Below are positions 24,604 through 33,463 of a stretch of DNA of 64,000 bases, in pieces. The DNA lies in the NCBI RefSeq assembly GCF_014489615.1, contig NZ_CP060825.1, positions 1,839,501 through 1,903,500 of the forward strand. Reading direction: 5' to 3'. This DNA is from Streptomyces genisteinicus (GTDB lineage: Bacteria > Actinomycetota > Actinomycetes > Streptomycetales > Streptomycetaceae). The notes under the pieces were generated by a model. That model was not told the DNA's origin. It saw only the letters and a list, made by a program, of their open reading frames with translations, and did not search any database. Positions within the stretch are counted from its first letter, which is position 1. The number at the start of each line of letters is the position of its first letter. Made by a program: the position numbers and the translations under genes.

Positions 24604-25814
24604 GATCGTGCCGCTCCTCGGGGGTCGGGCAGGCCCTGGGCCTGCCGGCGGTGGTGGTGGGCCGCCGCCTGGCGGTAGTGGTGTTCGAGGGCGTCGAGGA
24701 ACTCGCCGATGCCGTAGCGCTCCGCCCGCACGGCGGAGGCGGCGCCCATCCGCTCCAGCACGCCGGGCCTGCCGAGCAGACCGCCGAGCGCCCCGGCCAG
24801 CCGGACGGGGTCGCCCGCCGGGACGAGGACGCCGTTGTCGGGACCGACGAGTTCGGGCAGACCGCCGACGCGGGAGGCGACGAGCGGGCGTCCCACCTGG
24901 AGCGCCTCCAGCGCCACGGTCGGGAAGTTCTCGGGCCACAGCGACGGCACCGCGACCACGGCGGCGTCGCCGAGGCAGTCGAGCACCTCCGCCTCGCCCA
25001 GCCAGCCCCGGAAGCGGGCGCGCCGGGCTGCGACGAGGTCGGCCGCGGCGCTCTCCAGCGCGGGCCGGTAGGGGCCGTCGCCGACCACGGTGAGCCGCGC
25101 CGACGGGTGCCGGGGCAGCAGCCGGCGCATCGCCTCCAGCAGCACGCCGACGCCCTTGCCCTGGACGAGCCGGCCGGCGACGACGACGTGGTCGGCGGTC
25201 GTGAGGGGCCGTGGCGGGGTCTTGCGTTCGATGCCGTTGGGGACGACGTGGACCGGTACCGGTCCGGCGTCGCGGGCGACGGCCCGCGCGAAGTAGCGGC
25301 TGGGCACGAGGATCCTGTCCACCCGCCGCACCCTGGGCAGATAGGCCGGGCGCTGTACGAACCGGAGGCAGCCGTAGCGTGCCAGGTCCGACGCGGACAG
25401 CCGCTCTCCCGCGGGGGCGCCGGTGAGCTGCCACCGCAGCAGGCCGAGCGTCCAGTCCTCGGGCCCCTGCACACTCAGCACGCGGGGGTACCCGGCGGTC
25501 GCGGCGAAGAGCGAGGGGCTGAACTCGCTGGTGCAGTGCAGGTGGACGCAGTCGGGCCGGAACGCCTCCAGCACGGCGCCGGCCTGTCGGCGGCCGCGGG
25601 CGTACCAGAGCTTCCGGGCGAGGCGGCGGGGTCCGCTGCCGGTGATGGCGGGCACGAGGTCGTCGGCGAAGACCCGCTCCCCGTCCGCCATGCGGTCGGT
25701 GGCGACGACCCGGTTCACGTGCCCCCGGGCGGTGAGGCCCTCGGAGACCAGCCGGACCAGCTTCTCCGCACCGCCCGCCTCGAAGCCGTTGTCGATGAAG
25801 TGCAGGATCCTCAT
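24600..25814 (-). CDS. GT4-family glycosyltransferase
   Basis: The 404-aa GT-B enzyme begins MRILHFIDNGFEAGGAEKLVRLV, a typical acceptor-domain start with a GGAE loop. The donor-binding half shows VVAGRLVQGKGVGVLLEA, LTVVGDGPYR and the EX7E motif ENFPTVALEALQVG. It lies between the flippase gene and the tandem GT gene, overlapping both by four bases. The nucleotide-sugar specificity cannot be read. The C-terminal 40 residues (HHYRQAAAHHHRRQ) are His/Arg-rich and probably disordered. Confidence 0.9.
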   Translation of the reverse strand: MRILHFIDNGFEAGGAEKLVRLVSEGLTARGHVNRVVATDRMADGERVFADDLVPAITGSGPRRLARKLWYARGRRQAGAVLEAFRPDCVHLHCTSEFSPSLFAATAGYPRVLSVQGPEDWTLGLLRWQLTGAPAGERLSASDLARYGCLRFVQRPAYLPRVRRVDRILVPSRYFARAVARDAGPVPVHVVPNGIERKTPPRPLTTADHVVVAGRLVQGKGVGVLLEAMRRLLPRHPSARLTVVGDGPYRPALESAAADLVAARRARFRGWLGEAEVLDCLGDAAVVAVPSLWPENFPTVALEALQVGRPLVASRVGGLPELVGPDNGVLVPAGDPVRLAGALGGLLGRPGVLERMGAASAVRAERYGIGEFLDALEHHYRQAAAHHHRRQAQGLPDPRGAARS

Positions 25815-27139
25815 GGCCGTGCCTCCGGGTCCGGCGCGCCGCCGAGCGGTCGGAGGGAACGGGTCCGGCGCCGGCGGCGCACCAGAGCCGTCGCCGCGAC
25901 ACACCCCGAGGCCAGGTTCCCGGCGCCCCAGGCGATGGCCGCCCAGTGGAGCCCCGAGTCCAGCATCAGGAACGTGACACCGAGGATGACCGCCACCGAG
26001 ACGGTCTCGGACACGATCGACGCGACGAGCTGACGGGTCACCTTGAGCAGGAAGCTCGTCCAGGTGTAGAAGGCGACCGCCGGGGCCACGGCCGCGAACA
26101 CCTGGAGGGTGACGGTGCCGCCCTCGGCGTACCCCTTGCCGAAGAGTCCCAGCACCGGCCCCACGCAGACCAGGACGAACGCGGCGGCGGGCACGGTCAC
26201 GGCCAGCATGGCGAGCCCGGACCTGCGGGCGAGGGCGGGGAGGTCGGCCCGGGCCTGCGAGCCCTCCGCGAAGAGCGCCTCGCCGATGGCGTACGACGCG
26301 CAGTAGACGAGGTTCGCGATCTGGAACGCGATGAAGTACGTGGCCGCCGGAACGGGCCCGAGCTGCTGCAGCACCACGAGGGGCAGCACGATCTGCGGCA
26401 CCAGGTTGAGGCTGCTGGACAGGTAGTTGGTCAGCGAGTAGGCCAGGGTGTTCCGCAGCACTCCCCAGGAGAAGTGGGGGCGCACCCGCAGGCGGAGCCT
26501 GCGGCGGAGGACCGCCACGCTGGTGACCGCGGCGACGGCCGAGGCGGCCCCGCTGGCGACGAAGATGCCGAAGGGGCCGGCCGCGACGAGGGCGACGGGC
26601 AGTGCCAGCTTGACGCCGTTCATCAGCACGCCGTTGATGAGCAGGTTGAGGCGCGTCGCGCGGAACGCGACGAAGACGGAGTCCGTCAGCAGGTTGACCG
26701 CGGCACTGGCGGCCAGGAGCACGAACGCCGCGATGTGCAGCGGTGACTGGTGCATGTAGCCGAGCTGGGGGGCGAGGAACGGCGCGGTCGCGACGAACCC
26801 GCCGGAGATCAGCAGGGCGCCCATGGACACCGTGCTGACGGCCGTGCTGGTGTCCTCGCTCCGGCGGGCGCTGGTCGGCAGGTGCCGCACCAGCGTGGTG
26901 CTCAGGCCGAAGAGGCTGAGGTACGACAGCAGGTAGACGCAGGAGAGCAGGGAGGACGCCCGGCCGACGTCCTCGGCCGGGTACAGGCGGGCGACCAGGA
27001 TCCAGAACGCGAACCCGGCGACGGCACCGATCGCCGTGGTCACCGTGAGGTAGAAGGAGTTGCGGAGCAGCGGATCGCGCCGCATCGCGGCCAGGCCGGC
27101 AGGCGACGGCGGTCTCGGCAGCGCCCGGACGAGGGTCAC
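25811..27139 (-). CDS. Polysaccharide flippase (Wzx-like, MOP superfamily)
   Basis: The 442-aa protein has 12 to 14 hydrophobic segments in the pattern of polysaccharide transporters, starting NSFYLTVTTAIGAVAGFAFWILVARLYPAEDVGRASSL, the hallmark N-terminus of this group (helix 1, then LYPAEDVG). It should move lipid-linked glycans across the membrane. GTG overlaps the upstream GT stop (GTGA, 27136-27139), and its own stop overlaps the next GT start. A flippase in the operon supports export of undecaprenyl-linked units rather than ABC export; no ABC transporter is nearby. Confidence 0.9.
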   Translation of the reverse strand: MTLVRALPRPPSPAGLAAMRRDPLLRNSFYLTVTTAIGAVAGFAFWILVARLYPAEDVGRASSLLSCVYLLSYLSLFGLSTTLVRHLPTSARRSEDTSTAVSTVSMGALLISGGFVATAPFLAPQLGYMHQSPLHIAAFVLLAASAAVNLLTDSVFVAFRATRLNLLINGVLMNGVKLALPVALVAAGPFGIFVASGAASAVAAVTSVAVLRRRLRLRVRPHFSWGVLRNTLAYSLTNYLSSSLNLVPQIVLPLVVLQQLGPVPAATYFIAFQIANLVYCASYAIGEALFAEGSQARADLPALARRSGLAMLAVTVPAAAFVLVCVGPVLGLFGKGYAEGGTVTLQVFAAVAPAVAFYTWTSFLLKVTRQLVASIVSETVSVAVILGVTFLMLDSGLHWAAIAWGAGNLASGCVAATALVRRRRRTRSLRPLGGAPDPEARP

Positions 27140-28416
27140 CGCGGCCCACTCCCCCGGTACGCGGCCCCCCGCGGGCCGCCGGTGCGGGCCCTGGGTGCGG
27201 TCCGGCCGTGCTCGCGGCGCACGTCCTCGTAGAGCCGCAGGAGCGCGTCCGTGTGCCCTTCCCAGGCGAGCGCGGCGGCGGCGTACCGCCGCGAGTAGGC
27301 GGCCATGCGCTCCCGCCGGGCCCGGTCGCGGGCGAGCGAGGACAGCGTGTCGCGCAGGACGGGGACCTCGCGCGGGAGCAGTGCCACCCGGTCGCGGTCC
27401 AGGCCGTAGGGCGCGTACCCCGGGTCGTCGCTGGTGACGACGGGCAGGCCGGAGGCCATGGCCTCCTGGACGGAGAGCGGGAAGCCCTCGGCGGTCGACG
27501 GCAGGGCGAAGACGTCGCAGGCGCGGTAGAGCTCGGCGAGTGCCGCGGGCGGCAGCGCGCCGAGACCGTGCACGCCGCTGCGCCCGCCGAGGGCGCTCCC
27601 GTCCCCGTCCCCCGCGAACACCAGCTCGTACGCGGGGTCGGCCGCCGCGAGCAGCAGCTCCCACCCCTTCTTGCGCACCAGCCGGCCGACGAAGAGGACG
27701 AGGACCCGGTCGCGCGGCAGCCGGTAGCGGTCGCGCACCCGCTCGCGCTCCCCGGCGGACGCGGCCGGGCGGAAGAACTCCGTGTCGACCCCGTTCGGCA
27801 CGTGGCGCACGGCACCGCGCCGCGCGCCGTGCCCGACGGCGAAGGCGCCCACACCGTCGTTGACCACCACGACGCGGCCGGCCCGGCTCAGCAGGCGCCG
27901 TCCCGCGGCGGCGTAGACCGCGCGCTGCACCAGGCCGACGAACGGGGAGGGGTGGTCCACGACGGCGACGTGCTGGGTGACGACGTGGGGTGTGCGGGTG
28001 AGGGCGGCGGCCAGCCCCGCCGCCCAGGACGTCATGTAGAGGCAGTCGTGCACGTGCACGACGTCCGCCCAGCGCGCCCAGCGCACGGCCGCGGGGAGCA
28101 GCGCGGGCGCCAGGACGGGGAAGGGGATGCCGGCGCGCTCCTCCACCCCGTGCCAGGCCGGGACCCGCACGACGCGCACGGCGTCCCCGTCCGCCCGCTC
28201 GCCGCCCGCCCGCTCACCGTCCGCCCGCTCCCCGGCGCGGCCGGTCCCGGGCGCGCCGGGGCGGGGCCCGCTGGTCAGCACGGTCACGTCGGCTCCCCTG
28301 CGGGCGAGGTGCGCGGCCTCCTGGCGGACGACGTTCTCGATGCCTCCGAGGTGGGGCGGGTAGTGGTGGCTGACCAGCAGCACACGCGGGGAACGGTCCG
28401 GGCGGGTCGCCGTCAT
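27136..28416 (-). CDS. GT4-family glycosyltransferase
   Basis: The 426-aa GT-B enzyme begins with PRVLLVSHHYPPHLGGIENVVRQEAAHLA and continues with VVHVHDCLY, HVPNGVDTEFF, VLFVGRLVRKKGWELLL and EGFPLSVQEAMASG (EX7E). Around residues 60-80 is a short repeated stretch, GERADGERAGGERADGD, coded by imperfect ten-base repeats and absent from the other GTs here; it lies in a surface loop between beta strands. It is probably a retaining transferase acting on a lipid-linked acceptor. The ATG overlaps the upstream membrane-protein stop. Confidence 0.9.
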   Translation of the reverse strand: MTATRPDRSPRVLLVSHHYPPHLGGIENVVRQEAAHLARRGADVTVLTSGPRPGAPGTGRAGERADGERAGGERADGDAVRVVRVPAWHGVEERAGIPFPVLAPALLPAAVRWARWADVVHVHDCLYMTSWAAGLAAALTRTPHVVTQHVAVVDHPSPFVGLVQRAVYAAAGRRLLSRAGRVVVVNDGVGAFAVGHGARRGAVRHVPNGVDTEFFRPAASAGERERVRDRYRLPRDRVLVLFVGRLVRKKGWELLLAAADPAYELVFAGDGDGSALGGRSGVHGLGALPPAALAELYRACDVFALPSTAEGFPLSVQEAMASGLPVVTSDDPGYAPYGLDRDRVALLPREVPVLRDTLSSLARDRARRERMAAYSRRYAAAALAWEGHTDALLRLYEDVRREHGRTAPRARTGGPRGAAYRGSGPR

Positions 28417-30791
28417 CGGAAGATCTCCGTTCCCTCGCTGCTGTAGAGCTTGTCCTTCATCGCGTCGAGGAAGGCGACCGGGTAGCGGTACGTCACGAGG
28501 TCGCCGCGGGAGAACACGGTCACCTCTCCTTTCTTCACGGCGGTCGGGCCGAGGAGCACGTACGCGTCCCGCTCGACGAGCGCCGGGTAGAGGTCGTCCT
28601 TCACGGCGCCTCGGTTCCGGTCCTCCAGCCGCTGGAACCCGTAGCCGCTCGTCGGGCCGTCGGTCTGGACGTTCACCTGTCCGACCAGGCTCGGGGCGGG
28701 CGGCACGGCGGGAGGCGGCGGTGCGAGGCCGGGGCCGGGGCCGTCCACCGTCCGCGCCTCCAGCCACCCGACGGCCGCGTCCTTCTCGGGGTGGGCGTAG
28801 TACATGTCGTAGTACTGGCCCGCGTTGTCGAGGTGGAGCTGCGGCCGGTAGCCGCCGAGCACCTTCGGGACGACCCCGGTGAGGTCGACGAAGATCGCGA
28901 GCGTCACGGCGCAGGCGACCGGTGGCCCGGCCCGGCCCGCCCAGCGGAAGATCCACAGCATTCCGGCGGCGACGAACGGGGCGAAGAAGAAGAGCCCCTG
29001 CTGGAACGAGCGCAGCAGCCCGTAGTCGACCGACAGCTGGGGCAGCACGGTCAGGACGGCGATGACGACGGTCATCCCCACGGTGAGCGTCACCTGGTCG
29101 CGCTGCGGGCGGAAGACCCGGCGACGGCCCACGAGCGCCGTCACGAACCCGACGGCCAGCAGGACCTGGAGGACGCGGGCCACGGACTGGCGGACGGTCT
29201 CGTTCACCGCGGACACGTCGACGCCCAGATCCTGGATCGCCCTTCCGGCCGAGGTGAGCGGCAGGTTCTGCTGCTCGGCCGGCGGCGTGGGGTAGTCGTC
29301 GACCACGGCCATCGGATACAGGCCGCCCCGTTCGGACCTGTCCTCGACGGCCTCCGCGCGGAAGTCGTCGAGGCGCTGCTGGGGGCTGACCACATGGCCG
29401 CCGAACAGGCTGTACGCGGTGTCGGAGGAGCCCTGCTCGGCGGCTCCGCCGACCAGGTCCCGCACGGTGAGCGAGACCGTGCTGTGCAGCTGGTCGGAGG
29501 TGTGGGTGACGGGCCCCGTCCAGGCGACCGTGGCCACCGCCATGCCCGCGACCATCCACAGGGTCACGAACCCGCGCGCCACGGGCCCGCGGGCCCCGCG
29601 CCGCCGCAGGCGGGAGGCGAGCCGCCAGGCGATGTCCACGGCGAACGCCAGCGCGAAGACCGTGACGAGGATGTACGTGGTCGAGTAGTGGGAGATCACG
29701 ATGCCGCAGAACAGCGCCATGACCATGAACCGCCGGTTCGCGAGCGGACGGCCGGTGTCCGTGAGGACGACCATCACGCAGCCGAGCAGCACGAAGGCGA
29801 CCTCCTGGCGGGCCAGGAAGGTCATGTCCGAGAAGAACGCCGGGAACGCCATGAAGAAGACGGCGGACAGCAGCGCGAGCAGCTTCGGCGCCACGTTGCG
29901 GACCGAGCGGTGCACGAGCGGGACGGCCAGCGCGAAGAGCACGGGCAGCAGTGCCTTGAAGACGTACATGCCCGGGATCCCGGTCAGCCGCTCCAGCGCC
30001 GTGGGCAGCAGGGTGACGCTCAGGCAGGCGTTGTACGGGTCGTCGTAGCCGCCGACGTTCCACCGGTCCGCGTCCGACGTCATCCGGAAGAACACGAACT
30101 CCCGCTGGATGTCGTGGCCGCTGAGCCCCCAGCCCCGCAGCGAGGTGAGGAGCAGCAGGGCGACGGCGGCGAGGAACAGGCCGAGTTCCACGACCGGCGA
30201 GGACCAGCGCGCGTGCCGGGCCATGAGGAGGACGACGAGCAGGGCGACGCCCGTCAGGGCGGCGAAACTCACCTGCGAGCCCAGCCCGTTGTTCAGCCGC
30301 ACCGCTCCGGCGACCGCCAGGGCGACGGTCGGGACGCCCAGGGCCAGGACGGCCGCCGTGCCGGCCGGCAGCGGCTCCCTGCGCAGGGTCCGCCACCACG
30401 GGACCCCGCCCCCCTGGCGGTCGGACGGCGGACTCAGGGCGGCGAGGAGCACCAGGGACCCGGCAGCGGCCAGGGTGAGGGGCAGCCGGGTGAGCGGGCG
30501 GTCCATGCCGGCGAGCGGGAGCACGGTGTTGAGCGCCAGCGCCACGGCCATGGCCCAGACCACGCCGAGACAGACGGCGATCAGCAGGCGGCCGTCACGG
30601 GTCGAGACGGACCGGCCCGCGACGTCGTACATGAGCACGGCGGGCGCGCCCAGGAACAGCCACAGGCCCGCGGCGGCGAGCAGCACCGCCGGCGTCCCGG
30701 GCACGAGGACCACGGCGCCCGCGGCCAGCGCGCCGGCGACGAGGGTCCGGCGGCCGGCCACGCGCCGGCCCATGGTCCGGGGCGTGATCAT
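28413..30791 (-). CDS. Large polytopic membrane protein, possible GT-C/polymerase-like
   Basis: The 792-aa protein has an N-terminal run of about 14 hydrophobic helices to residue ~620 and a C-terminal extracytoplasmic region of about 170 residues (DNAGQYYDMYYAHPEKDAAVGWLEAR...). A long loop (SGHDIQREFVFFRMTSDADRWNVGG) after helix 7 holds acidic and aromatic residues, as in GT-C enzymes that use polyprenyl-phosphate sugars. It resembles DUF2206-type proteins in outline. A Wzy-like polymerase or O-antigen ligase role is possible and would fill a gap in the operon. The assignment is inference from topology and neighbours. It overlaps genes on both sides by four bases. Confidence 0.7.
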   Translation of the reverse strand: MITPRTMGRRVAGRRTLVAGALAAGAVVLVPGTPAVLLAAAGLWLFLGAPAVLMYDVAGRSVSTRDGRLLIAVCLGVVWAMAVALALNTVLPLAGMDRPLTRLPLTLAAAGSLVLLAALSPPSDRQGGGVPWWRTLRREPLPAGTAAVLALGVPTVALAVAGAVRLNNGLGSQVSFAALTGVALLVVLLMARHARWSSPVVELGLFLAAVALLLLTSLRGWGLSGHDIQREFVFFRMTSDADRWNVGGYDDPYNACLSVTLLPTALERLTGIPGMYVFKALLPVLFALAVPLVHRSVRNVAPKLLALLSAVFFMAFPAFFSDMTFLARQEVAFVLLGCVMVVLTDTGRPLANRRFMVMALFCGIVISHYSTTYILVTVFALAFAVDIAWRLASRLRRRGARGPVARGFVTLWMVAGMAVATVAWTGPVTHTSDQLHSTVSLTVRDLVGGAAEQGSSDTAYSLFGGHVVSPQQRLDDFRAEAVEDRSERGGLYPMAVVDDYPTPPAEQQNLPLTSAGRAIQDLGVDVSAVNETVRQSVARVLQVLLAVGFVTALVGRRRVFRPQRDQVTLTVGMTVVIAVLTVLPQLSVDYGLLRSFQQGLFFFAPFVAAGMLWIFRWAGRAGPPVACAVTLAIFVDLTGVVPKVLGGYRPQLHLDNAGQYYDMYYAHPEKDAAVGWLEARTVDGPGPGLAPPPPAVPPAPSLVGQVNVQTDGPTSGYGFQRLEDRNRGAVKDDLYPALVERDAYVLLGPTAVKKGEVTVFSRGDLVTYRYPVAFLDAMKDKLYSSEGTEIFR

Positions 30792-31876
30792 GGCAGGGCC
30801 CTCGCGTAGACGTCCTCGACCCGCCGGACCGCGGCCTCCCACGAGTAGGCGGTCGCCGCCCGGGCGCTGCGCCGGGCGAGACGGGTCCGCAGCGCCGGGT
30901 CGCTCGCCACCCGGTCGACGGCGGCGGCCAGCGCGGCCGGCTCGGGCGCGGCCAGCAGGCCGACGCCGCGGAGCAGTTCGGTGTTGCCGGGCACGTCGGT
31001 GGCCACGACGGGCAGCGAGGCCGCCATCGCCTCCAGGGCCGACAGCGCCATCCCCTCCCGGTCCGAGGACAGCACGAAGGCGTCGGCTTCGGCGTAGGCG
31101 CGGACGAGGTCGGGGCCGTGGAGCGGGCCGGCGAAGGTGACGTCCAGACCGAGCCGCGCCGCCCGCGCCTGGAGGCCGGCGCGCTGCTCCCCGTCGCCGA
31201 CGACGCGCAGCGCCACGGGCTGACGCGCCAGGCGGAGGGCGTCGAGGAGCCGGCCGACGTTCTTCTGGGGGCAGAGCCGGCCGACGAAGAGCAGCCGCAG
31301 CGGACGGCCGGTGACGGGCCGGGGCGGCATGAAGTAGTCGCCGCCGACGCCGTTGGGCACGACGAACACCCGCTCCGGGCGGACGCCGTACCGTTCCCGC
31401 ACGAACGCCGACTGCCGCTCGGTCAGGACGATGACGGCGGCCGCGGCCCGCAGGACGCGGCCGAGGACGTGCTTCTTGTAGGCGGGCAGCAGCACCCCGA
31501 GCGGGCCCGAGGCGCCGGCGTCGAGGTGGTAGTGGACGACGAAGCGCTGCCGGCGCACCCGGGCGGCGAGGGCGACGAGTTCCGGGAAGAGGCCGAAGGG
31601 GGCGTGCACGTGCATCACCGATCCGCGCGGCGCCCGCAGCAGCGACAGGAGGACGCCGGGGGCGATGGCCGTGTGGGCGAACTCGACGGCGCGGTGGCGC
31701 AGTACGGTGACCCGGCCGTCGCGAACGTGCCGGGGCGCGGCGCCGGAGCCGAGGGTCGTGGTGACCACCCGGACGTCGTGGTGCCGCCCGAGTCCGGCGA
31801 CGAGGCTCTCCGCCACCCGTTCGATACCGCCCAGCTGGGGCGGGTAGTACGCCGTGATCTGCAGGATGGTGTTCAT
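30788..31876 (-). CDS. GT4-family glycosyltransferase
   Basis: The 362-aa GT-B enzyme begins NTILQITAYYPPQLGGIERVAESLVAGL. Further features are VMHVHAPFG, VVPNGVGGDYF, LLFVGRLCPQKNVGRLLDAL, LRVVGDGEQR and EGMALSALEAMAAS (EX7E). It is compact with no extra domains. The ATG lies 18 bp after the stop of the small anchored-protein gene, the only intergenic gap in the operon. Confidence 0.9.
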   Translation of the reverse strand: MNTILQITAYYPPQLGGIERVAESLVAGLGRHHDVRVVTTTLGSGAAPRHVRDGRVTVLRHRAVEFAHTAIAPGVLLSLLRAPRGSVMHVHAPFGLFPELVALAARVRRQRFVVHYHLDAGASGPLGVLLPAYKKHVLGRVLRAAAAVIVLTERQSAFVRERYGVRPERVFVVPNGVGGDYFMPPRPVTGRPLRLLFVGRLCPQKNVGRLLDALRLARQPVALRVVGDGEQRAGLQARAARLGLDVTFAGPLHGPDLVRAYAEADAFVLSSDREGMALSALEAMAASLPVVATDVPGNTELLRGVGLLAAPEPAALAAAVDRVASDPALRTRLARRSARAATAYSWEAAVRRVEDVYARALP

Positions 31877-31894
31877 GGGACGACCGGTGTTCCG

Positions 31895-32437
31895 TCAGGG
31901 TGCGTTCCCGGTGCCCGGGGTGGAGCGGGCGTCCAGGCGGAAGTGCAGTGTCTGTTCGAGGCCCGTCAGCGCCACGTGGACCACGGTGCCGTCACCGGTC
32001 GCGCCGTCCGGCAGCGGGAGCCGCGCGACGGTGCGGGCCGGTTCGCCCGGCTCCGCCGCGACCGTGGTGGTCGTGTCGGCGGTGACCCGGCCGTCCGGCG
32101 CCCGGAGCCACACGCGGACGTCGTAGTCGCGGCCGTCCGCGCCGTGCGGGACGAGGGAGACCGGGACGACGGCGGTGCCGCCTTCGACGGTGGGCGCCTC
32201 GGTGAAGTAGAGCTCCGTGTACGAGGCAGGCAGCGCGGTGAACGACTGGCGCAGTTCCTGCCGCACGGCGGGGAAGGCCAGGGCCACGGCCACGGCGAGC
32301 ACGACGACCGCGAGCGCCTTCGGCCGGCGCCGCGTGCGCGCCGGGCGCGGCGCCGGGTGCGGGGGCCGGGACGCCTCGGGGGGAGCGAGGGGCAGGACCT
32401 CCTCGTTCCTCGGCTTCCCGATCACCGGACGCATCAC
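31895..32437 (-). CDS. Single-pass membrane protein with an extracytoplasmic beta domain
   Basis: The 180-aa product has a proline-rich cytoplasmic N-terminus (about 45 residues), one helix (ALAVVVLAVAVALAFPAV) and an exported domain of ~115 residues. That domain reads as a beta sandwich: SYTELYFTEAP, VVPVSLVPHGADGRDYDVRVWLRAPDG, TVARLPLPDG and VHVALTG. I see no catalytic motif. It may assist the polymerase or anchor the glycan machinery, as small DUF1616-like partners do, but this is a guess. The GTG overlaps the GT2 stop (GTGA). Confidence 0.72.
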   Translation of the reverse strand: MMRPVIGKPRNEEVLPLAPPEASRPPHPAPRPARTRRRPKALAVVVLAVAVALAFPAVRQELRQSFTALPASYTELYFTEAPTVEGGTAVVPVSLVPHGADGRDYDVRVWLRAPDGRVTADTTTTVAAEPGEPARTVARLPLPDGATGDGTVVHVALTGLEQTLHFRLDARSTPGTGNAP

Positions 32438-33195
32438 GCGGCTCGCCCCTGGGCGCGCTGCCCGGCGGCGGCCGGTGCCGGCCCGCGGGCCGGGGCCGGT
32501 GTGCGCCGCGCGGTGCTGCGGATGCGGTGCTCGATCAGCTGGAGGATCTCCGCGGTGCCGTCGCGCAGCGCGTGCAGCTTCACCTCGCCGGCGCGCTTGC
32601 GGTACTCGATCGGCACCTCCAGGCAGCGGTAGCCGGAGAGCGTCGCGGAGTTCTTGATCTCCTGGGAGAAGACCATGCCGGTGGCGCGGACGTCCAGGTC
32701 CCGCCAGATCCGGCGCCGGAAGATCCACATGCCGGACTGCGAGTCGTGGAGGCCGTTGCGGAACAGTCCGCGGCTCATGGCGCTGAGGACGTGGTTGCCG
32801 ATCCGGTGCGACAGGCACATCGCGTGGCGGTTGGCGCGGCCGAGGCGGTCGGTGGTCATGAACTCGACGTCCTGGGCCACGAGAATCCGCAGCAGGTACG
32901 GCAGCGCGTCGAACGGGTACGTGCAGTCCGCGTCGCCGGTCGCGATCACGTCCCCCTCGGCGGCGGCGAATCCGGCGTGGTAGGCGTTGCCGTAGCCGCG
33001 TGCGGGCTGCTCGACGACGCGGGCGCCGAGCGATCGGGCGACGTCTCCGGTGCCGTCGGTGGAGGCGTTGTCGACGACGAGCACCTCGGTGTCCCAGCCG
33101 TCGGCCCTGAGCCGTTCCAGCGGCATCGTCGCCATGACCCTGGGCAGATTCGGAGCCTCATTGAGCGCGGGCATGACAATGGAGAGCGTGTTCAT
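32434..33195 (-). CDS. GT2-family glycosyltransferase, polyprenyl-phosphate sugar synthase-like
   Basis: The 253-aa GT-A enzyme resembles dolichyl-phosphate mannose synthase: LSIVMPALNEAPNLPRVM, VLVVDNASTDGTGDVARSLGARVV, GYGNAYHAGFAAAEGDVIATGDADCTYP (metal-binding DAD), and GMWIFRRRIWRDL with IPIEYRKR-like VPIEYRKRAGEVKLHAL. It probably transfers a sugar to a polyprenyl phosphate, supplying a lipid-linked donor for membrane GT-C enzymes such as the product of the downstream 792-aa gene. The ATG has GGAGGA at 7-base spacing. It is the first gene of the eight-gene operon and is divergent from the TetR gene. Confidence 0.88.
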   Translation of the reverse strand: MNTLSIVMPALNEAPNLPRVMATMPLERLRADGWDTEVLVVDNASTDGTGDVARSLGARVVEQPARGYGNAYHAGFAAAEGDVIATGDADCTYPFDALPYLLRILVAQDVEFMTTDRLGRANRHAMCLSHRIGNHVLSAMSRGLFRNGLHDSQSGMWIFRRRIWRDLDVRATGMVFSQEIKNSATLSGYRCLEVPIEYRKRAGEVKLHALRDGTAEILQLIEHRIRSTARRTPAPARGPAPAAAGQRAQGRAA

Positions 33196-33304
33196 GGAAG
33201 TTCCTCCGCCGCGTGGCGCGATGGCGTGGCGCGACCGGTCCGCCGGATGCGGCGGGAGGATGGGGGACATTCACCCGCACGGCGACCGTGCGCCAGAACC
33301 CTGC

Positions 33305-33351
33305 CGTAAACGACCGCTATACACTTAATGCGTACGTTTACGTCGTATATG
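33305..33351. promoter_or_regulatory. Divergent control region of the glycan operon and TetR gene (right copy of the shared element)
   Basis: The shared element GTACGTTTACGTCGTATA (core within 33331-33351) contains a 9-bp palindrome, TACGTCGTA. CGTAAACG (33305-33312) is the inverted partner of CGTTTACG (33335-33342). On the leftward strand TATAGC-type and on the rightward strand TACTTT (33355-33360) could be -10 boxes, so a protein bound here would touch both promoters. This is a natural TetR operator candidate. Confidence 0.6.
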
Positions 33352-33463
33352 CCCTACTTTGCACGCCATGTCGGCTCCGGTCAAGAGCGGGCATCCGGCA
33401 CCGGCCGAGCACCCGCATCGCACGGCACCGCACCGCATCGCATCGCATCCAGGAGGCACGCAG

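Noticed and set aside
25811..27664. Longer start for the flippase (frame open to 27664)
   Set aside because: The extra 175 residues overlap the upstream glycosyltransferase in another frame and are Arg/Gly-rich. The GTG at 27139 gives the standard family N-terminus and a GTGA overlap.
18280..33351. The glycan locus as a mobile genomic island with attachment sites
   Set aside because: No integrase, tRNA or direct-repeat att sites were seen at the edges. The shared element lies at promoters and looks regulatory.
33359..33463. Upstream start for the TetR protein at 33359
   Set aside because: The added 35 residues come from promoter and CGCAT-repeat DNA, and AGGAGG is correctly placed for the ATG at 33464.
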